DNA of 7,070 bases, taken from Clostridiales bacterium. GTDB lineage: Bacteria > Bacillota > Clostridia > Lachnospirales > WRAX01. This document shows positions 5,694-7,070 of the stretch, in pieces. The position numbers and the translations under genes are program-made. Positions within the stretch are counted from its first letter, which is position 1, and every line of letters begins with the position of its first letter. Under the pieces are notes generated by a model. It worked only from the letters and a program-made list of their open reading frames with translations, was not told where the DNA came from and ran no database searches. The stretch is taken from positions 1-7,070 of the forward strand of contig JAISVU010000075.1 of the NCBI GenBank assembly GCA_031271375.1, written 5' to 3'.

Positions 5694-5808
5694 CTAGAGC
5701 CGAGATAAAAAAGAGCCGAGAACACAGATATTAACTGCGGAAAATCAATCTCACATTCTTTTCTAAAAGTAATTATCTCGGCTCTGCGCTCTCGGCCCTC
5801 GGCTCTAG
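5694..5808. repeat. Nested inverted-repeat element with four AGAGCCGAG copies
   Basis: The 9-mer AGAGCCGAG occurs at 5696-5704 and 5712-5720, and its reverse complement at 5777-5785 and 5798-5806. Two overlapping perfect inverted repeats result: AGAGCCGAGATAA (5696-5708) with 5773-5785 (13 bp), and CTAGAGCCGAG (5694-5704) with 5798-5808 (11 bp). The left arm can therefore pair with either right arm. The interior of about 50 bp is AT-rich and non-coding. It fills almost the whole gap between the ATPase stop and the hydrogenase ribosome binding site. It resembles a small MITE-like element or a switchable RNA structure; it has no T-run typical of a terminator. Confidence 0.75.
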
Positions 5809-5809
5809 C

Positions 5810-6220
5810 TCACAGATTCACCGCAATCTCAACCGTCGTTCCCTTCCCCACTTCGCTTTTAATATTAAAAAAATCAGAGTTCCTGATCATATTCGGTATG
5901 CCCATCCCCGCGCCGAAGCCCAAATCCCGCGCCTCGTCGGACGCGGTGGAGAACCCTTCGCGCTTAGCCATTTCAATATCCGGTATGCCCGGCCCCGTGT
6001 CGGTAAGCTGGATAAATACCTTATCCGGCAGGATATCCACGTCAACCACCCCGCCGTTGGCGTGTATTACCATGTTAATCTCCGCCTCGTACATCGCGAT
6101 GGCTATCTTCCGTATGACAGGCGCGGGGACGCCCAGCTGCTTGAGCACCTTTTTAACGGCGCTGGAAGCCTCGCCCGCTCTCGCGTACTCGCCCTCAAGG
6201 ACGGTGTAGCTCAGTTTCAA
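5810..6220 (-). CDS. RsbW-like ATP-binding protein (HATPase_c, anti-sigma/serine kinase fold)
   Basis: This 136-residue single-domain GHKL ATPase resembles anti-sigma regulatory factors. The N box is YEAEINMVIHANGG (44-57), with Glu45 and Asn49 for Mg-ATP. The G1 box is DTGPGIPD (74-81), GFGAGMGIPNM (101-111) forms the G2/ATP-lid region, and GKGTTVEIAV (126-135) is the final strand. Such proteins may phosphorylate an anti-sigma-factor antagonist or bind a sigma factor. No partner with a STAS domain or sigma factor is visible here, so the target is unknown. The start is a TTG at 6218-6220 with AAGGGGG at 6228-6234, 7 nt upstream and overlapping the stop of the preceding DRTGG gene. The intergenic gap is only 12 nt, which implies an operon. 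It is separated from the downstream hydrogenase-like gene by a nested repeat. I associate this gene pairing with redox sensing modules of Clostridia from memory. Confidence 0.88.
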   Translation of the reverse strand: MKLSYTVLEGEYARAGEASSAVKKVLKQLGVPAPVIRKIAIAMYEAEINMVIHANGGVVDVDILPDKVFIQLTDTGPGIPDIEMAKREGFSTASDEARDLGFGAGMGIPNMIRNSDFFNIKSEVGKGTTVEIAVNL

Positions 6221-6227
6221 GCCCGCA

Positions 6228-6234
6228 CCCCCTT
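6228..6234 (-). promoter_or_regulatory. Ribosome binding site fixing the TTG start of the ATPase gene
   Basis: AAGGGGG lies 7 nt before the TTG at 6218-6220 and overlaps the TAA of the DRTGG gene (6233-6235). No in-frame ATG or GTG occurs between this site and the conserved N-terminal strand, so the TTG start is well supported. Confidence 0.7.
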
Positions 6235-6568
6235 AATGAAGCCCGTTTATGTACAGCAGCCCGCACGCGGCGTAGAGATTATGCTTCGTCGTCATCAGGA
6301 TAACATCCCTGTCGTTTGCGAGGTCGATAATATCCTGCGTGGGCTTCTTTCCCCGGACAAACACTACCGCGCGCATGTCCATCATTTCGGCGGTCCTTAT
6401 AGCCTGGAGGTTTATAAGCCCCGTCAGGAGCAGCGCGTGCCCCGCCGAAAACGCGAGCACATCGCTCATAAGATCCGCCCCGCAGGCCGAATCCACCACA
6501 GTATCCAGCTTGTCCGCCGTTGTAAGAACCTCCGCGTTCAATATCTCGCTTACTTGTTGAATCGTCAT
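6233..6568 (-). CDS. DRTGG-domain protein (putative regulatory/ligand-sensing)
   Basis: The 111 residues form one DRTGG-type domain, the fold also found near HPr kinase and phosphotransacetylase N-termini and in CBS-containing regulators. Recognisable stretches are an N-terminal helix with LNAEVLT (10-16), ADLMSDVLAF (31-40), LLLTGLINLQAIRTAEM (46-62), AVVFVRGKKP (67-76) and ILMTTKHNLYAACGLLY (90-106). No catalytic motif, membrane segment or signal peptide is seen. Its role is probably binding a nucleotide or other small ligand, but this is not shown. The ATG at 6566-6568 has AAGGAG at 6577-6582, 8 nt upstream. It is the first gene of the putative module with the RsbW-like ATPase (12-nt gap) and the hydrogenase-like protein, and sits behind a plausible promoter at 6603-6631. 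Confidence 0.82.
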   Translation of the reverse strand: MTIQQVSEILNAEVLTTADKLDTVVDSACGADLMSDVLAFSAGHALLLTGLINLQAIRTAEMMDMRAVVFVRGKKPTQDIIDLANDRDVILMTTKHNLYAACGLLYINGLH

Positions 6569-6602
6569 TATATTCGCTCCTTGTTATTTCCTTCGCATAA
6601 TA

Positions 6603-6631
6603 AATATACAATAAAACCGTTTATTTTACAA
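6603..6631 (-). promoter_or_regulatory. Candidate sigma-A-type promoter of the DRTGG-ATPase-hydrogenase operon, with palindrome in the spacer
   Basis: On the minus strand TTGTAA (complement of 6626-6631) and TATATT (complement of 6603-6608) are separated by exactly 17 bp, in the AT-rich gap before the DRTGG gene. The spacer contains a palindrome, AATAAA-4 nt-TTTATT (6610-6625), that could be an operator. The distance to the ATG at 6568 leaves a leader of about 25-30 nt. It does not match the Rex consensus TTGTTAA-N4-TTAACAA. Confidence 0.5.
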
Positions 6632-6650
6632 TGTAATTTTCTAGCTCTCG

Positions 6651-6666
6651 ATTATTCATTATTCAT
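6651..6666. repeat. ATTATTC heptamer repeat, copy B, at the stop codon of the coiled-coil gene
   Basis: This is the same 16 bases as 1377-1392. It again encodes Met-Asn-Asn-Glu-stop on the minus strand, in the same reading phase, at the end of an unrelated protein. CGAGAGCTAG follows on the minus strand (complement of 6641-6650), loosely resembling the AGAGCCGAG/CTAGAGCC unit of the element at 5694-5808. Confidence 0.85.
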
Positions 6667-7014
6667 CGCGGCGTTCTCGGAAGTACCGGTATCCTTCTCT
6701 TTATAAAGCCGCTCTATCAGCGCGCGCTGGTTTTCCACCTCCTTCGTAAGGTTTTCCAGCCTCATAATCTGCCTGTCTTTTTCTAGGAGCTTGCGTTCCA
6801 ACATCTCCATCTGGTTTTGGAGCTTGCTTTCGTCGGAGATATCGAAGCCGTAGTACATCTCCGCCAGCTCCGCCTCGCCTGGCGCCAGCTCGGGCAATCT
6901 TTCATGCGCCGCCTGCACCGGTTCCGCGGCTTGTACGCGCGGTTCCGCCGACATAAAAAAGTCTTCGTAAATCTCGGGGAGCATTTGCACGTCCCAGGGG
7001 CTTGCGGCGTCCAC
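6652..7014 (-). CDS. Unrecognised protein with C-terminal coiled coil (possibly longer at its 5' end)
   Basis: I do not recognise this protein family. The 120 residues start with MDAASPWDVQML and have an acidic, Ala/Pro/Glu-rich low-complexity middle (about 22-52). They then form a heptad-patterned coiled coil from about 64 to 106 (KLQNQMEMLERKLLEKD, then RLENLTKEVENQRALIERL), ending in a repeat-encoded tail MNNE. The GTG at 7012-7014 has a near-perfect Shine-Dalgarno, AAGGAGGT at 7019-7026, which is why I chose it. However, the frame stays open to the window edge (upstream residues end in AAKEVY), so it could be the 3' part of a longer gene. In another frame an upstream coding sequence could end with TGA just before this site. 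No catalytic motif, signal peptide or membrane segment is visible. It precedes the promoter of the DRTGG operon in the same direction; functional linkage is not established. Confidence 0.6.
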   Translation of the reverse strand: MDAASPWDVQMLPEIYEDFFMSAEPRVQAAEPVQAAHERLPELAPGEAELAEMYYGFDISDESKLQNQMEMLERKLLEKDRQIMRLENLTKEVENQRALIERLYKEKDTGTSENAAMNNE

Positions 7015-7018
7015 GTAG

Positions 7019-7026
7019 ACCTCCTT
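7019..7026 (-). promoter_or_regulatory. Strong Shine-Dalgarno supporting the GTG start at 7014
   Basis: AAGGAGGT on the minus strand is an eight-base match to the anti-Shine-Dalgarno, about 5 nt before GTG at 7012-7014. It lies in a frame that is open further upstream, so it either marks the true start or is a coincidence within a longer gene. Confidence 0.5.
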
Positions 7027-7070
7027 AGCGGCGAGTTTCCCCGGGTCACATTCCGCAGATAGAAAACCGG

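Noticed and set aside
5694..5808. Reading the nested inverted repeat as a terminator between ATPase and hydrogenase genes
   Set aside because: The arms are over 60 nt apart and no T-run follows either arm in the transcribed direction.
6279..6611. Alternative minus-strand frame overlapping the DRTGG gene
   Set aside because: It is Gly/Arg/Tyr-rich, shows no motif, and the overlapping frame encodes an evident DRTGG domain with a good ribosome binding site.
6603..6631. A Rex redox-repressor site in the DRTGG promoter
   Set aside because: The palindrome AATAAA-N4-TTTATT does not fit TTGTTAA-N4-TTAACAA closely enough.
1..7070. CRISPR array, tRNA or rRNA genes, transposase, phage genes
   Set aside because: No regularly spaced direct repeats, cloverleaf-like segments or mobile-element proteins were found on either strand.

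Overview
All supported genes lie on the minus strand, so the window is transcribed from right to left. The gene content points to an anaerobic, GC-rich member of the Bacillota, most likely class Clostridia. Two things suggest this. The order ispF-cysS-mrnC-rlmB-yacP is the conserved Bacillota housekeeping run. Upstream of it sits a DRTGG protein, an RsbW-like ATPase and a non-catalytic-type (group D-like) [FeFe]-hydrogenase, a combination I associate with fermentative Clostridia. The genus cannot be fixed from the sequence.

Right part (about 5.7-7.07 kb): an unrecognised coiled-coil protein (6652-7014, possibly extending past the window edge) is followed by an AT-rich gap with a plausible promoter. 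Then come the DRTGG-domain protein (6233-6568) and the HATPase_c protein (5810-6220). A 115-bp nested inverted-repeat element separates these from the hydrogenase-like protein (4341-5681). The three proteins look like one redox or H2 sensing and signalling module. The hydrogenase has two ferredoxin clusters, H-cluster cysteine motifs, and alanine where catalytic enzymes carry the proton-transfer cysteine.

Middle (1.38-4.34 kb): ung (uracil-DNA glycosylase), ispF (MEP isoprenoid pathway), cysS (cysteinyl-tRNA synthetase) and mrnC (Mini-RNase III for 23S rRNA maturation) follow the hydrogenase. Gaps are 1 nt, 1 nt, -4 nt and -14 nt. The signalling module may therefore be co-transcribed with DNA repair, isoprenoid and translation genes.

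Left part (1-1.38 kb): the housekeeping run is interrupted between mrnC and rlmB by about 310 bp of repeat-rich intergenic DNA and a solitary HicB-like antitoxin gene (no hicA visible). It then resumes with rlmB (23S rRNA Gm2251 methyltransferase) and the first 27 codons of yacP/rae1, which is cut by the window edge.

The least ordinary material is the sensory-type hydrogenase module and the short repeats. One 16-bp repeat supplies the same C-terminal Met-Asn-Asn-Glu-stop to two unrelated proteins. No tRNA, rRNA, CRISPR array, transposase or convincing intrinsic terminator was seen.
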